Source: Beaufortia kweichowensis
Taxonomy: Eukaryota; Chordata; Actinopteri; Cypriniformes; Gastromyzontidae
DNA: 64,000 nt
Direction of reading: 5' to 3'
NCBI GenBank assembly: GCA_019155185.1
Contig: CM032816.1
Span: forward strand, 6,240,510 to 6,304,509
The position numbers were made by a program, and so were the translations under genes. Every line of letters begins with the position of its first letter. Positions within the stretch are counted from its first letter, which is position 1. The notes under the pieces are model-generated. The model searched no databases. It saw only the letters and a list, made by a program, of their open reading frames with translations, and had not been told where the DNA came from. Shown in pieces: positions 48,201 through 61,400 of the stretch.

Positions 48201-49480
48201 GAAACCTTGAGGGATTTCCCTCCTGATTGCTCCAGCGTGTCTCATAAAAGCTCCCATAGCCTTGATGTCCTTCTAAGGTATGACCTAATAAGTCTGGCAT
48301 GAGATGAAAGTAAGGATATATTCCTGCTTTCAGGGAAGGTAAGAGAAGAAAAGCATATATTAAGAACTAAATACCAAATGAACATCAGACATTACCTGTC
48401 AGGTGAACATGTTCAGTCATGGCTCATTAAATTTCATTCTCAGCAGTCATTTGTAGCACTTTACCTGAAGTGCTTTCAAAGGGATTTATTCATCTAATTA
48501 TTATTTTTAATGCACATCTAAATTGAAAGCTTTTGTTTTCCATGTAAAGGCTAACCATAGGTTTGACTGCGGTCTGATATCAAGGGCTAATGGGTTCAGG
48601 AGTGCACAGCTGGAATTGAAGAGTGAGTCTGTTTGCAGAGTCTGGCTTATCATATGAATTTTTATAACAACATTCATCCTCTATCGCGGGGATCGCTGTT
48701 TACCTCGTCTCCTGTCTTTGAGACTTCCTGTCTGAGTAGTACCATCAGCATCTCTTTAATTTACCTCCTTAGACGATGAGTGTTGATCTGTGGAGAGAGA
48801 GAGATAATCCCAGAAGACATCTGAAAATCTCCAGTTTGACATAAGAATCTGTCCGTTTACCTCTCGTTTGTCCTTTAATTATACAGAACACAATATATTA
48901 TACTTTATATATATAATATATAAATATATAAAGTGCAAGCTTGAAATTAGTTTGTGATGACGATTCATTATGAATATAACAAAACCTGTTTTGTGCTTTA
49001 ATTTGTCCACCAAATTATAACCTTCAGTGTGCAGATTCCTGTGCGACTCCTTTCCAAACAGGTGTAACTTCTTTGAACACCTATGATTTATTTGAATAAG
49101 AATACAGTTGACTATGAAATCTAATTGACTATGTTGTTACTTCTCTAGGAGTGTATTTGTTTTACTATTAAAACAAAACATATTTTGTTAAATATCTGAA
49201 AAGTTATATATGTTTACATTTTTTTATTCTACACATAAAAATCCTGCATGCATATTATTCTGTTAGATTAAGATGCATGTTATACATATTAATCTTAAAA
49301 TTTTTATAGAATTGAGCAGATTGTGCAAAACCACTATATACCCTATAAATGATTTTGTACAAGCTGTTAAAATGATTGAAACGGCATTAAATGAACTTTT
49401 TGTTGCATTCCACGTATTGCTGTTGTTTTATTACTATTGACACGCGCAACTGACCAGTACGACTCCAATTAGTCATAGTA
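45233..49480. other. Intergenic upstream of pim3, no gene seen
   Basis: No coding exon was recognised. A foldback-type end (ccagtacgcccaaaaatc) lies at 46556-46640. A GC-rich segment at about 46230-46500 contains ctgggggcggggctctgcgg, an SP1/KLF-type site. Another repeat-poor segment at 48660-48850 contains agataatccca. Either could be a distal element for pim3, but that is a guess from position. Confidence 0.4.
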
Positions 49481-50114
49481 CACTTATATAAACTGTGCAA
49501 CGTGGTTGGTCTTATCAGATAGCCAAAGCGCAAAGTTCTCAGACGAGGTATCCATGGGCGTCTCGCACTATTCACCAGCGCACTATTTTACGCAGCTGAT
49601 GGAATGGTATAAATATTACAGCGTCGTTTAAGATTATACTACGCAGGGATCCCGTTCTTTCTGACCTGCTAAATAACTGTAAGATTGTGTATTTGTATTT
49701 CTGTGTACGCTGTAGCCAGACTACCCATCGCGGAGGGATTTGTGCAACGCGCACAGAGCCCAAACACTACAATTAAGAGTTAATGCGGTCTCCCCGCTCT
49801 CATACAGACAGACACATCAACCGAGCGCACAGTGAAGACTCGAAAGCGCAAACGTGTGCATTTCTTTTTCACTATGGATATGAAGGGACGTTTGTGAGTA
49901 ATTACCATTACCGGAGTTTGAAACCTTGTAGGCGAGAAATCGCTTGGCACCGTTTCGTGGGATTTTCTTTGGGGTCCCGCTATTTCAAACCTGTTTTAAA
50001 GGAAAATCGGTCTTCTCGGTGAAGGACGAAGTACCGGTGTTTTCTGACGACCCGAGGCGCAGTTACACATCTGAGGACTTTCTGGATTGATAGTCTATTT
50101 TTAGAAGACGAAAA
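49480..50114 (+). promoter_or_regulatory. pim3: Likely pim3 promoter and 5' leader with a 79-codon upstream frame
   Basis: TATA-like motifs occur at 49484-49490 (TATATAA) and about 49609-49616 (GTATAAAT). An upstream open frame runs from ATG 49783 to 50022 (79 codons, ending before the pim3 ATG at 50115). It would lie in the leader if transcription starts at the upstream TATA. An in-frame TAG at 50091-50093 closes the frame above the pim3 ATG. The start site is inferred. Confidence 0.4.
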
Positions 50115-52349
50115 ATGTTACTCTCCAAGTTTGGATCCTTTTCGCATATTTGCAACACGACCAACATCGATCACTTGCCGGTGAAAATTCAACTTCAAGC
50201 AGGTAGTCAGCGTTATGATTGCCTATTAAATGACCCATCTATTAATAGACAACAGTATATATATATATAAATTTAGCATCTGATGGCTTGTCTTTGAAAT
50301 AATCTATTTACTCCCAAATTTCCATACACGATGCGTCCCGCTGTATAACAGGCATGCGTCTGTCTGTGACCTCAGGATCTGGAGCCATTTTGTTGCCAAC
50401 TGTGCGTAATGCACATTTGATTTTTATATCGCATTATTTCGTTAACTATGCGTGTTTTCCCTCATTTTACAGCGAAGACTGAACGAGAGCCTTTTGAGAA
50501 GATCTATCATGTTGGGTCGGTTCTGGGAAGCGGAGGGTTTGGGACGGTGTACGCCGGTACTCGGATTTCAGATGCGTTGCCGGTAAGTGCGGGCTTTGTT
50601 TTGGTCGCAGCACATGGCCGCATTTCGCGCCACATTCACGCATTCGTATACGCACGAGTCCAACTCCAGCGTTTTTTCTTTTTATCCAGGTTGCGATAAA
50701 ACACGTCGCCAAAGAGAGAGTCACCGAATGGGGCACAATTGTAAGGATTTTGGTACATTTCTCTGCATTATTGTTAACTTGAATATTTTAGATTTGCTTC
50801 TAATACGTGCGTTTTTATATTTCAGAATGGCTCACTGGTTCCACTGGAAATCGTTCTTTTAAAGAAAGTGGGATCTACCTTTCAAGGGGTCATTAAACTC
50901 ATAGATTGGTATGAGAGACCCGACGGATGGTTGATTATAATGGAGCGGCCAGAGATGGTGAAGGATTTATTCGACTACATCACGGAGAAAGGCGCGCTGG
51001 ATGAAGACACCGCCCGGGGCTTCTTCAGACAGGTTTTGGAAGCGGTTCGGCACTGCTACACCTGCGGGGTTGTTCACAGGGATATCAAAGACGAAAACCT
51101 CCTGGTGGATTTACGCACGGGAGATCTGAAGCTCATCGACTTCGGCTCTGGGGCGATCCTCAAGGACACTGTGTATACAGACTTTGATGGTGCGTCCCTG
51201 CATATATTCTTCTTTGCATTAGATTTACTTGTATTTCAGGTTTTTTAGTATAATTAACCAAATATATTCAAATATTTTTAAGCAAAGCCTCAAAATGAAG
51301 AGTGTAATATTTTTTAACTGTCTTTGAAACAAATACTGACTTAAAAACCGATCGATTTATGACATATCCTTGTATTTAAGATTCGGTGTGATTAAAACTG
51401 TTAAATTTATCCGTAACGGATCAGCTGTTACTGCGTAACGCGTTTGTTGTGAAACCTGAGTTGTAGAACCACGTGATCACTCCCATCATGGATCCCTGTT
51501 TTTGTTTTGTATCCAAGAGACTCGTGTCTTTTAGGAGGGGGTTGCACACCACCCCTAGTGAAGGGGCTTTTGTTATGGGAAGTGATTCATGCAGAAAGCA
51601 TTTAGAGTTTCCATAGCTCGTGACTGTTTGTACCTGAGCAGAAGCCGCCCTTTAGGTAGTCGTCTTTATTTTTGGAAAGGGTAGACTGGAGAAGGGAGGA
51701 GAGTCTGTGAAAGCCAGACCACTGGCGCCCCCTTTCTTTAGTCAGCTGACTACAGTGGTTCATTATACAGTGCTGCAGTGTGATCAAAATCTGAGCTTTT
51801 TTTTTGCTTTGGGAAACAAGACTCAAATGAGTATTAGAAGTTTTAATCACCATCCAGACCTTTAATTCTGTTTTTGCATTCAAAATGTTCTTGTGTTTAT
51901 TTTTTCCAGGCACACGAGTCTATAGTCCCCCTGAGTGGATACGTTACCACAGGTACCACGGGCGCTCGGCAACCGTGTGGTCCCTGGGCGTCTTGCTGTA
52001 CGACATGGTCTGCGGCGATATTCCCTTTGAGCATGATGAGGAAATTTTGAGGGGCCGACTATTTTTCAGAAGGAGAATCTCTCCAGGTACATAATGTACT
52101 GTTTCAGCTGAATTTCTTATTTCTGCTAATTAGAAAGTTTAATCTTATTTTTGCTTCTGTTCGTCAGCTTGTCAGCAGCTCATCAAATGGTGCCTTTGCT
52201 TGAGACCTTCAGACAGGCCCACTTTGGAGCAGATCTTCGAGCATCAGTGGATGCGTACGGAAGCAGAGACGAAAACAGAAAGCGGGGACATCATGCTCCG
52301 CGCCATCGACACAGAGTCAAGCTCCATTTCGAGCAAAGAAAGCCTTTGA
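50115..52349 (+). CDS. pim3: Serine/threonine kinase PIM3 (6 coding exons, 323 aa)
   Basis: A constitutively active cytoplasmic kinase that promotes survival and growth downstream of cytokine signalling. Coding exons are 50115-50202, 50473-50582, 50690-50740, 50826-51189, 51910-52086 and 52168-52349, summing to 972 bases in frame. The start MLLSKFGSFSHIC and the end SSSISSKESL match PIM3 (human 326 aa from memory) better than PIM1. Kinase features are the glycine loop LGSGGFGTVYAG (47-58), ATP-site lysine K70 (VAIKH), the PIM-specific hinge proline P125 (ERPEMVKD), HRDIKDEN with D169, DFG with D188, and DGTRVYSPPEWIRYHRYHG in the activation segment. No regulatory domain is present, as is usual for the family. 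Neighbouring brd1 and il17rel support pim3. Regulation is probably at the mRNA level through the AU-rich 3' UTR. Confidence 0.95.
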
Positions 52350-53365
52350 CACAGCATTGGAGCTGCTGAGTAAATGGACTTCTCTTTGCCCTTATTCCCA
52401 GTTTCTGTTGGTTATCGGGACTTAAATTTATGTTGCATAAATGTCTTGTTTTTCTTGCTAAGGGTGAATTGTTACCCATGGTGATTACGTCAGCAGAAAT
52501 GCTAGTAATCCTATGATCTTACTGGTTGCTCTTATAGAGCTTGGACATTATTTTTCTTTTAGACTACCTTTTAGTTTTCGGTGCCTTTTTTGGAAAGCTG
52601 CTTTTACGGGATTCAAGTCAAGACAAACCAGGCTGATCTTCATGGATTTTAGGGGAATTCCCCTGAAATCATGGGAACTTTTAAAGACTGAATCTAGTTG
52701 TGTGGTGGGTCTCCCTTGCCCTCTAGTGGTCGAATACTTGAAATACACACTTACTACTCTCTTAACAGTATCTCTCTGCTGCTCTGCTATTCATATTTAC
52801 TCTTTCTACAGTTTTCCCTTTGGTTATTTTCTGAATGTCTTCCACTACTTCATCTTTTTTGACGTCACTTTCTGGCATTTGTTTTGCAGAGACTGAAGTG
52901 ACGTGCACAATCAATGCAATATTCATGGACTCATTAGTTTTTTTTCTTTCTTTTTTAATACAAGTATTTGTATTGTATTTATGTACATTTTTTTCCATTT
53001 ATCTTATTTATTCATGTAATACAAACATTCCACATTTGGTGGCTATTTATTTATTTATTCATTTTATAACATCTGCAAAAAGTAAATTGAAATTGTTAAA
53101 TGTAAGAGTTTCCAGGCTTTTCTTTAGTTTAATCTAAAGAGTCATAGACACACTAAAGCTATCTAATACTGATACAAATGTAAGAATGAGATGTTTAGTG
53201 ATGCCATTCTGACGTAATGTAAAATTTAGAATCGGTTTATGCTCCATGTGAAGTGGAAGTAAAAGTGTTTTAGTCCTTCCACTGTGACAGTGTGGATTTT
53301 TTTTGAACTGGTGAAACATTTATTTTTTATATTGGACACAATAAATTTCTTTCTTACAGAAAACA
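52350..53365 (+). other. pim3: pim3 3' UTR with AU-rich element and polyadenylation signal
   Basis: The 3' UTR runs about 1 kb to AATAAA at 53340-53345. At 53045-53060 is a tandem ATTTATTTATTTATT, the class of AU-rich element that shortens mRNA half-life and that I know from other PIM transcripts. The open frames at 52513-53137 lie in this T-rich DNA and are chance. Confidence 0.65.
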
Positions 53366-54290
53366 TTTGTGGTGTCTTTCTATTTAAATAAAAAGTATGT
53401 TAGGACTTAATCCTATTAGATCCTTAAATCTGTTCTCCCCTCTTTTGGGATCATTACTGCTTTTTAGTCTCATTTTATATAATGCAAAGACCACAGCAAA
53501 TGTAACGTCTTTATATTTGGTAGAGTTTATGGTTATGTGTTGGTTAATTGTTGTGTGTTTGTAACGCCACATATTATATTCTGGGTGACACAAATGTTTT
53601 CATTACCTTTACTATCACAGGAATAGACACATTACTGTATGTCTCCGTTTAAACACAGTATGAGGATGCTGCCCCCTACAGAAAGTGAATCTATTTACTA
53701 AAGCATTTTTAATTCCGAATAAAACAGACTCACAAATACAGTATTCATTCCATTCCCATATTAATATCACATAAGAGGAAGTAGATTAAGCTTTCTGTAC
53801 CTCATCCATTCAAAACACGCGGAGCATTATTACCCAAGTTAGTCGACAGTAAATGTGATGAGACATTTGTACCAGTAGGCCTATCATAAGACTGAATAAG
53901 ATTCTTATTCATTGCTATGTACCGCATGATTCAGATGTAAAATCACCTCAGACTAAGGAGTATTTAATGACTAACCACGAAATTAAAAAGAAGAAATCTG
54001 GAACAGAGTGAATAAAATACAGTTCTGCTTTAAAATATTTCAAATAATTAAGATAAGAAATCGTCAATATGATGCATGCGCCTATAGGACCCCAAACAAA
54101 AGCCCATTTGTCCGATTTCCAAAAATGTGTGAGTGCATTCGATTAAAAAATGTAACCTGTATTGTTTAGTATTTATTCTCTGACATGCAGTATAAAATGT
54201 GTCCTTGATCACAGCATGACCTGTTGACCACACAACCAACAGCACAAACGAAATCCAGTAGCCTACTACTACTCAACAGTACTGGCCACT
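53366..54290. other. Intergenic between pim3 and brd1
   Basis: AT-rich DNA with no recognised gene. The right end, from about 54290, turns GC- and CpG-rich and leads into the brd1 promoter. Confidence 0.5.
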
Positions 54291-54683
54291 TCCTCTGTTT
54301 TCGCGCTGAACGTAATGACGCTATGCGTGATGACGCAGGGCGTAAGGCGCTGGAGAGCCCGCAGCCGCATTGTTGTGGGGGGAAGAGAGGCGAGTTAGCC
54401 TGCTAGCATAGCGCTCACACGGCCAGCCCAAAAACGACCGAAAATCAGGCGCGTTAGCATGGTCGAGTTGCTGTTATCCTGAGCGAGTACGTCCGGCTCT
54501 TAAATGCTAGTTTTTGATTCCAGGAGGCCGTTACGGATACCTAGTATTACGACGGGTGGACGGTAGCGCCTGTAACGCGGCTCGTGCACGGATTAAACCC
54601 ACTGCTGTTCAGTAGGCCACACCGCAGCTGCTTTTGGCTCGGCCTTGCTGCCTTCAAAGCTTCGTTTAACGTCGACGGTAAAG
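54291..54683 (+). promoter_or_regulatory. brd1: CpG-rich brd1 promoter and non-coding exon 1
   Basis: CpG density rises sharply here (cgtgatgacgcagggcgtaa, ggcgcgttagc). The region ends with the donor AAAG|GTAAGG (exon end 54683). The matching acceptor cacactttag is at 55422-55431, just before the brd1 start codon, so a 5' non-coding exon with an intron of about 750 bases is predicted. No TATA box is seen, as expected for a broadly expressed chromatin gene. Confidence 0.55.
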
Positions 54684-55450
54684 GTAAGGACCTAATATTT
54701 TATCTGCGACTGAACCTGGGAGGTTTATTATATATTTGAAGCCATGAACAGGCGCGGGTGTGTATGTTTTTACAGTCCTGTTTTGTTTTGTTTGACGCCA
54801 TGTTTGCAGTAATATCGATGGACCTCTTTAAACGGCATTAGCTTACTAGCAGAGCCACCAGCAGGGCCTGTTTCTGTCCTTGTTGCTCAGGGTGTGTGTT
54901 TTCTTCAGAGCTGTGATCTGTGTCCACTGTGTTTGGCCTTGTTCTGCCCTGCCCCCCTCATACAAACAAAAGCCTGGGCGTAAAAGCTGGTCTGTTACGG
55001 CTCAGTGTGTCAGCTATATATGGGTTAATGTGTCAGGGTAGGGCTTAAGAAGTCAGGCGAGGATTTTAGTAAAAATACTAAATTAAATGGTGTATTGATG
55101 ATTACTCAAAAATGCGCGTGTTGGTGTTATTAAGAATGCAAGTGTGGTATAGTTTGCAGCTAAATAATTAATAGTGACAGGTGGTCAGGCAACACAACAC
55201 AACAGGACGATAACGGCTAGTACACTGCCAATACACTTCAGGTTAGGTTGCCATGGACACAAGTTTTGCTAACAGTTGTTTACAGTGTTACCACGTGGTG
55301 GAAGTGTTGTTAAGTTACGTGACCGTTTGAAATTGGATCTAGACTTTGTTTGCAAGAAACTTTGGATGTATTAAAACGTTAGGGAGGATAAAATGAAAGT
55401 TAATGTATGTTGTTCTTGTGTCACACTTTAGTTCCTCAAAGGCGTTCAAA

Positions 55451-58400
55451 ATGAGGAAGAAGGCTCGGCAAAATCGTGTGTCCACCCCGCAGAGGCCTCC
55501 CTCCCCCATCAAACCCTCACGGAACCGCGAGACCTTGACTTACGCCCAGGCTCAGCGTATGGTGGAGCTGGAGATAGACGGGCGTGTTCACCGGCTCAGC
55601 ATTTACGACAAACTGGATGTCATCGACAGCGATGGCCCTTTAGCTCAGGAGATCAGCGAGTGCACCAGCAACAAGGAGAACACGGAAAAGCCGCAGCAGG
55701 TTCTCGTGCGTTCGGTGCGGCTAAAAAATAACCAGCAGAAGAAGAGCGCCGCGTTGACTGCTGTGCAGGGTACACAAGCTCAGGGCAGGCTACCGGAGCC
55801 AAAGATCCGTACGGTTGAGTACAACCTTCCAGCTGTGCCGCGGAGGCCCTCGGCATACTACACCTACGTGGAGAAGACGTCGGATGAACTTGACGAGGAG
55901 GTGGAGTACGACATGGACGAGGAAGACTATGCATGGCTCGAGCTGATCAACGAGAAGAGGAAGAGCGACGGTTACAGCCAGGTGTCTCAGAACCTCTTCG
56001 AGTTCCTCATGGACCGCTTCGAGAAGGAGTCTTTCTTCGAGAGCCAGGGCCAAGGCGACCCCCAGCCGCTTATTGATGAAGACGCTGTGTGCTGCATTTG
56101 CATGGACGGAGAATGTCAGAACAGTAATGCCATTCTTTTCTGCGACATGTGCAACCTAGCAGTGCATCAGGAGTGTTACGGAGTCCCCCACATACCCGAG
56201 GGCCGCTGGCTTTGCCGCCACTGTTTAAATTCCCCCTCACAACAGGCAGAATGCATATTCTGCCCCAACAAAGGTGGCGCCCTGAAGAGGACAGACGACG
56301 ATCGCTGGGGGCACGTCGTGTGCGCCATATGGGTCCCCGAAGTCGGTTTTACCAATACGGTTTTCATCGAGCCCATCGACGGTGTGGCAAACATTCCCCC
56401 AGCCCGCTGGAAGCTCACCTGTTACCTGTGTAAGAAGAAAGGAGTGGGCGCTTGTATTCAATGCAGCAAGGCAAACTGTTACACTGCCTTTCATGTGAGC
56501 TGTGCTCAGAAAGCCGGCCTGTACATGAAGATGGAGCCTGTCAAAGAGGTTACTGAATCAGGGGCCACTTCATTCTCCGTGAAGAAAACGGCCTATTGCT
56601 GCTCGCATACACCTAACGGTTGTGTAAGGAGACCTCTCACCATATACGACGACTCCAAGACCAAGAATGGTTTGTGTCAGAAGGGTCAAAGGGGAGAGAG
56701 GGAAAGAGCAAAGGGATGCCAGAAAAAGAAGAATAAAAAGCCAGAATCTGAAGCTGCTGCCACCGTTCCGACGGTTTCTGGGCCTAGTATTACACCTAAA
56801 AGGTTCGTTTTTAGTTTTATTTCTTTTATTTGTATTGTATTTAGATAGTATTTGATGTGTGTTTTTCTTCTCAACAGTTTCAACACAATCCTCAACCAAG
56901 TTTCTGTCCAAAAGAAGAAGGTCTTTGTGGAACGTGTTCTCAGTTACTGGATGCTCAAGAGGCAGTCGAGGAACGGTGTTCCTCTAATTAGGCGCCTGCA
57001 GACTACTGTACAGACTCCAAAAGAACCAGAACAGGTAAGATTTTAAAACCAATGGACATTAGTGGCCTTCTGCAAGGTCAGACATGTGTCTTATGCAGAA
57101 GAAGTTGCATATGTGCATATGAATGATTGTTTTTGAATGACAGGTGCCGAGGAGGGAGGACCGCCAGGCTTTGGCCGAGCAGTTAAAGGACTGGCATCGT
57201 TTACGACACGATCTGGAGCGAGCCCGCTTGCTGCTGGAGCTTATTCGCAAGAGAGAAAAACTGAAGAGAGAGGAGGTACTGTCACTGTTATATACTGTGA
57301 TTTACATGGATGTATTTGATCTGTTTGACATGATTTTTGTTTGCATGTTTTACATGTATTACATGTAAAATTCTTTGTTTACATTAGTGACTGTAGTTGA
57401 TAATATTATGTATCAGTAAATAGCGTTATAATGAACTGATTAGGGTTATATTATGTTATACTCCATTAAATGTAATTACGGTTCCATTAGTCACTTTAAT
57501 AGTTTATCAGTTACTGTAATAGTCACATGTTTTGGTATTTACTCCACAGATGAGGCTACAGCAGTCGGTTATGGAAATGCAGCTCACACCGTTTCCTGTC
57601 ATGCTGCGAGGAGTGCTGGATCAGCTTCAGGAGAAAGACCAGACCAGAATCTTTGCCCAGCCTGTCAATGTTAAAGAGGTAAGACTGTCTCATTCTGGTC
57701 TGACTGCCGCTAGTCCAATCTCCATAATTATATGAGCAGTCAAATGTTTGGGCACGCTTGACTGAGTTTCTGTTTCTCATACCTTTTTATCTAAAGGCTT
57801 ATGCTTAAAAGCTTGAAATGAGTTTTGTAGATGAATATAAATTGTGTTTGGGTATGAATTTCTTTACCAAACAAAAAAGTTAATTTGGTATTTATTTTTT
57901 ATTTTTTTATGGAAGAAATATTAAAAAAGCCCTCAGCGTCCTATGTAGTACAACTGTATGCAGATCTGTAGGCAAAAAGTGACTATTAAAGAAAAACAGA
58001 TAAAACATTTTTTTGATTTTTTTTGGTAATTTTATATATTTCCATTTGTGCTTTAGTGGTTTTAATTGTGTTGTTTGTGATATAATGACTTTTTAAAGTG
58101 TTTTACAATTCTAAAATTGTGAAATATGAGTAGATATGTCTAAAAGAATCATGAAGTTGTTAAGAGATTGCTGATGTTGAAATGAGGTTCTTGTTCCACG
58201 ATTGGTTTAGGTTCCTGACTATCTAGATCACATCAAGCAACCCATGGACTTCTCCACCATGAAGAGACGCATTGATGCCCATGAATACAAGAACCTGGAT
58301 GAGTTTGAGGATGACTTTAACCTCATCATCAACAACTGCATGAAATACAACGCCAAGGATACCTTCTTCTACCGTGCAGCCGTACGCATGCGAGACCATG

Positions 58401-61400
58401 GCGGGGCGATCCTCAGGAGGACACGGCGGGATGTGGAGCGGATCGGCTACGACTCTTCCAGTGGAATGCACCTCACCGAACCTCCGAAGATGGAGCCACC
58501 TTCATCTGTGTCTTGGGAAGATGGTATGGACCTAATTTTGGAGATTCCGACGGCTCCTGAACTTAATGGTTAATTTTGACTTGGTGGCTTTGGTTTGGTT
58601 GGTTTGTTGATTAGTGTATTAATGGATTTTTTTTCCATATCTTTTCCAGTTGACCGACTGTTAAACCCAGTCAATCGGGAGCACATGTCTAAAGAGGAAC
58701 AGTTAAATAAGCTGTTGGAGACACTGGATCTTGTCAGTGCCATGAAGTCGTGCCCTTCCAGGAGCAAACGGCTTAAACTGCTCAAAAAGACCATCAGTGA
58801 TGTACGGATGGAAATGGGTAACAAGACAGAGCCCATTTTCTTAGAGCAGAACAGTCCCAAGGAAGAGGACGACATGATCCTGACCGTACCACAGGCCACA
58901 GAAGAAGAAGGTGCACTCCGTTTGAATCACATTATAGTGTTTTAGAACAGATTTTAATTATAACAGATTGTCTTTTAAGAAGAGTTTTAACAACATATAC
59001 AATGTGGTAGGGTCCAGAAGTCTAAGACTGAAAATGTTATTCTTTGCTTTTTTCTGATATAATGTAACATATAACTGATCTGGATTTTTGGTCTAGTACT
59101 AAACCCATTGATCTGTCGTTACAGTTGACAAGTCATTACCTCCAAAACTCGAGCCTTCAGACTCCATGCCGCTTCCGACAAACTCAGACAGTCCTTCTGA
59201 ACCTCCTACACTGAAACCTGTTGAGCCCAGCCCTGAAAAGTGCCCGAAAAAGGTCAAATTCGACAGGGACATGCTCTCTACCTCACTTCTAAACGGACTC
59301 TCCCCTGACGTTCTGCCCTCGGAGAATAACATTGTGGTCGCTACCTCCACTCTCACCGAACCAGCAAACATGGTCAGCCGAAGAACGGCTGTGCTGTTCC
59401 GCAAGTCGAAGAGCCCTCAGAAATCATCAAACACGAGCGATTCCCCGGTTGACTGCCCTCAACTGGGCACCAAGACCTTTCTGTCAGTCGTCATCCCTCG
59501 TCTCGAGACCCTGCTCCAGCACAGGAAGAGAACGCGCAGCGTTAGTGGAGACTGTCAGGAGGAGGATGAGCACGAGTGTCCAATCAAACGCTTGGATACC
59601 GGTAAGCACCATCTCAAGCAATCTGTCTTTGTAAAACATTGACATCTCGTCCAGGCGTTTGTTACAGCCTTTATTATTTTCTTCTTACAGGCATGTCCAA
59701 TGGCTTTTCAGAGTCAAAGAAAGGGCTGACCGCAGGTCGACCGTCAGAGCCTCGTCGCCGCTGTGCTTCAGAGTCCAGCATCTCCTCTAGTGGAAGCGGG
59801 AGCATCCAGGAAAACACAAGGTGGGAGTAAGAACTTTGAGTAGAATTATAAAACACAATAACAGATCAAGTTGTCGTGATATAAATTGTGACATCTGTGC
59901 ATCTCTATCAGTGATGTCAGTCACGCAAAGAGCGGAAAAGGGAAGCCGGCGATGACAAGACGAAACACGACGGATGATAAAAAAGAGCTGGTGAATTGCG
60001 TGGAAACGGGAAACATTTCCAAAGCCAACAAGATGGCAGCAGGTGAGCGTCCAGCTTTTAGCGGGCGTAACGGGGTATGTGGGTTTTTACACCGGCCCCA
60101 TACCTCAGTACGAAGAAATGGGTCAGCCGCGATACATAGAAGACCCATTCCGACAGCCGCATTGGTGTCCTGTCAGCACTGTGGAAGCTTGCTGTCTTTT
60201 CTTTTGCTTGCTCTGGCTCTGATCTGCTCTTCATGGCTTTGTCTAACACAAATAAAAGAGCTCTGCTTACTACTGTAGCGTCTGCATGTGTAAAACACTC
60301 ATGTTTTAATAATCATCACAGCTTATCCTGTCACTCTGAGTAGTTGCTGCTTATGTGCTTTCGAACGTGGTGCTTAAAGAAACAGTTCCCCCCAAAAATA
60401 AAAAGTCATTTACTCACGATGTTTGTGAGTCATTCGACTTTTTCTTTCATGGAACAAAAAGAAATACATTTTAAAGAACTAAGCTATAAGATTTAATAAG
60501 TACAAATGACATTTGAGATCTGTAGTGGAGACTAAAAGAAAGAGTTCACTGAAATATAAAAAACAATTCTCTAAATTACTCACCCTTGTGTCTTTCTTCT
60601 TCAGTTGAACACAATTTTATTTTAAAATGCCATCATGTTATACATAATGAATGTTCATAATAAATGTAAACAGGCAAAACAGCACAGTCAATTCAGATAA
60701 CTTTGAATCACTTTGGTTCTCACATGTCTCATGACTAGTGCATGTTTTTAGTTGTTGTTTTTTTTGATGACTGATCCTGAGCGTGCTTGAAGTCGGATTA
60801 AAATCTGAATCATTTTCTCACAAATGTATAGTATTGCTTAGGAACACATTTAGTAATCAATCTGGATTAATTTAATGGTGGATTTTTTTGTGCTTTTTGG
60901 AACGATGACAGGAGATGGCATTTTATTATATAATTATCTGTTTGTGTTTAGCTGATTTGTTTTTATATAATTAGAATGGCTTGAGGCTGAGTAAATAGAG
61001 ATCATTTTTTTTATATTTGGCTGAACTACTCCTTTATTAATAGTGATGGACAGTTTTGTGGTACTTCTGTGTGACCGCTCCAAAAAGTGTAGCTTGAAGA
61101 ATCTAACATAACTATTTTTTGTCTTCCTTAAAAGAAAGTTTAAACTGACTTGAGGGTGAGTAAATAATTTTTATTTAGGAGGAACTGTTTCTTTAGGTTA
61201 TTCCATATTCCTAATGATATTTCTAAGTTTTCTATTTAATTGCCTACCAAAAGTGTGATTTTGAAATCTTTTGGCCTGCCCAGTGCTCTTCTCTAAATAT
61301 AAAGCTTACTTCTGCGTTCTGACCCGCAAGCATGTCAGAGTCTGGGCTTATTAGTCACATGACCTCATTGGCTTTTACAAAACATGTTTGATCAAAAACC

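Noticed and set aside
55403..55450. Upstream in-frame ATG of brd1 (adds 16 residues)
   Set aside because: It lies before a good splice acceptor (cacactttag, 55422-55431), so it is intronic. The ATG at 55451 starts MRKKARQN, like the family.
55653..56911. Minus-strand frames opposite the large brd1 exon as genes
   Set aside because: They are shadows of the GC-rich brd1 coding exon, whose plus-strand protein is clearly conserved.
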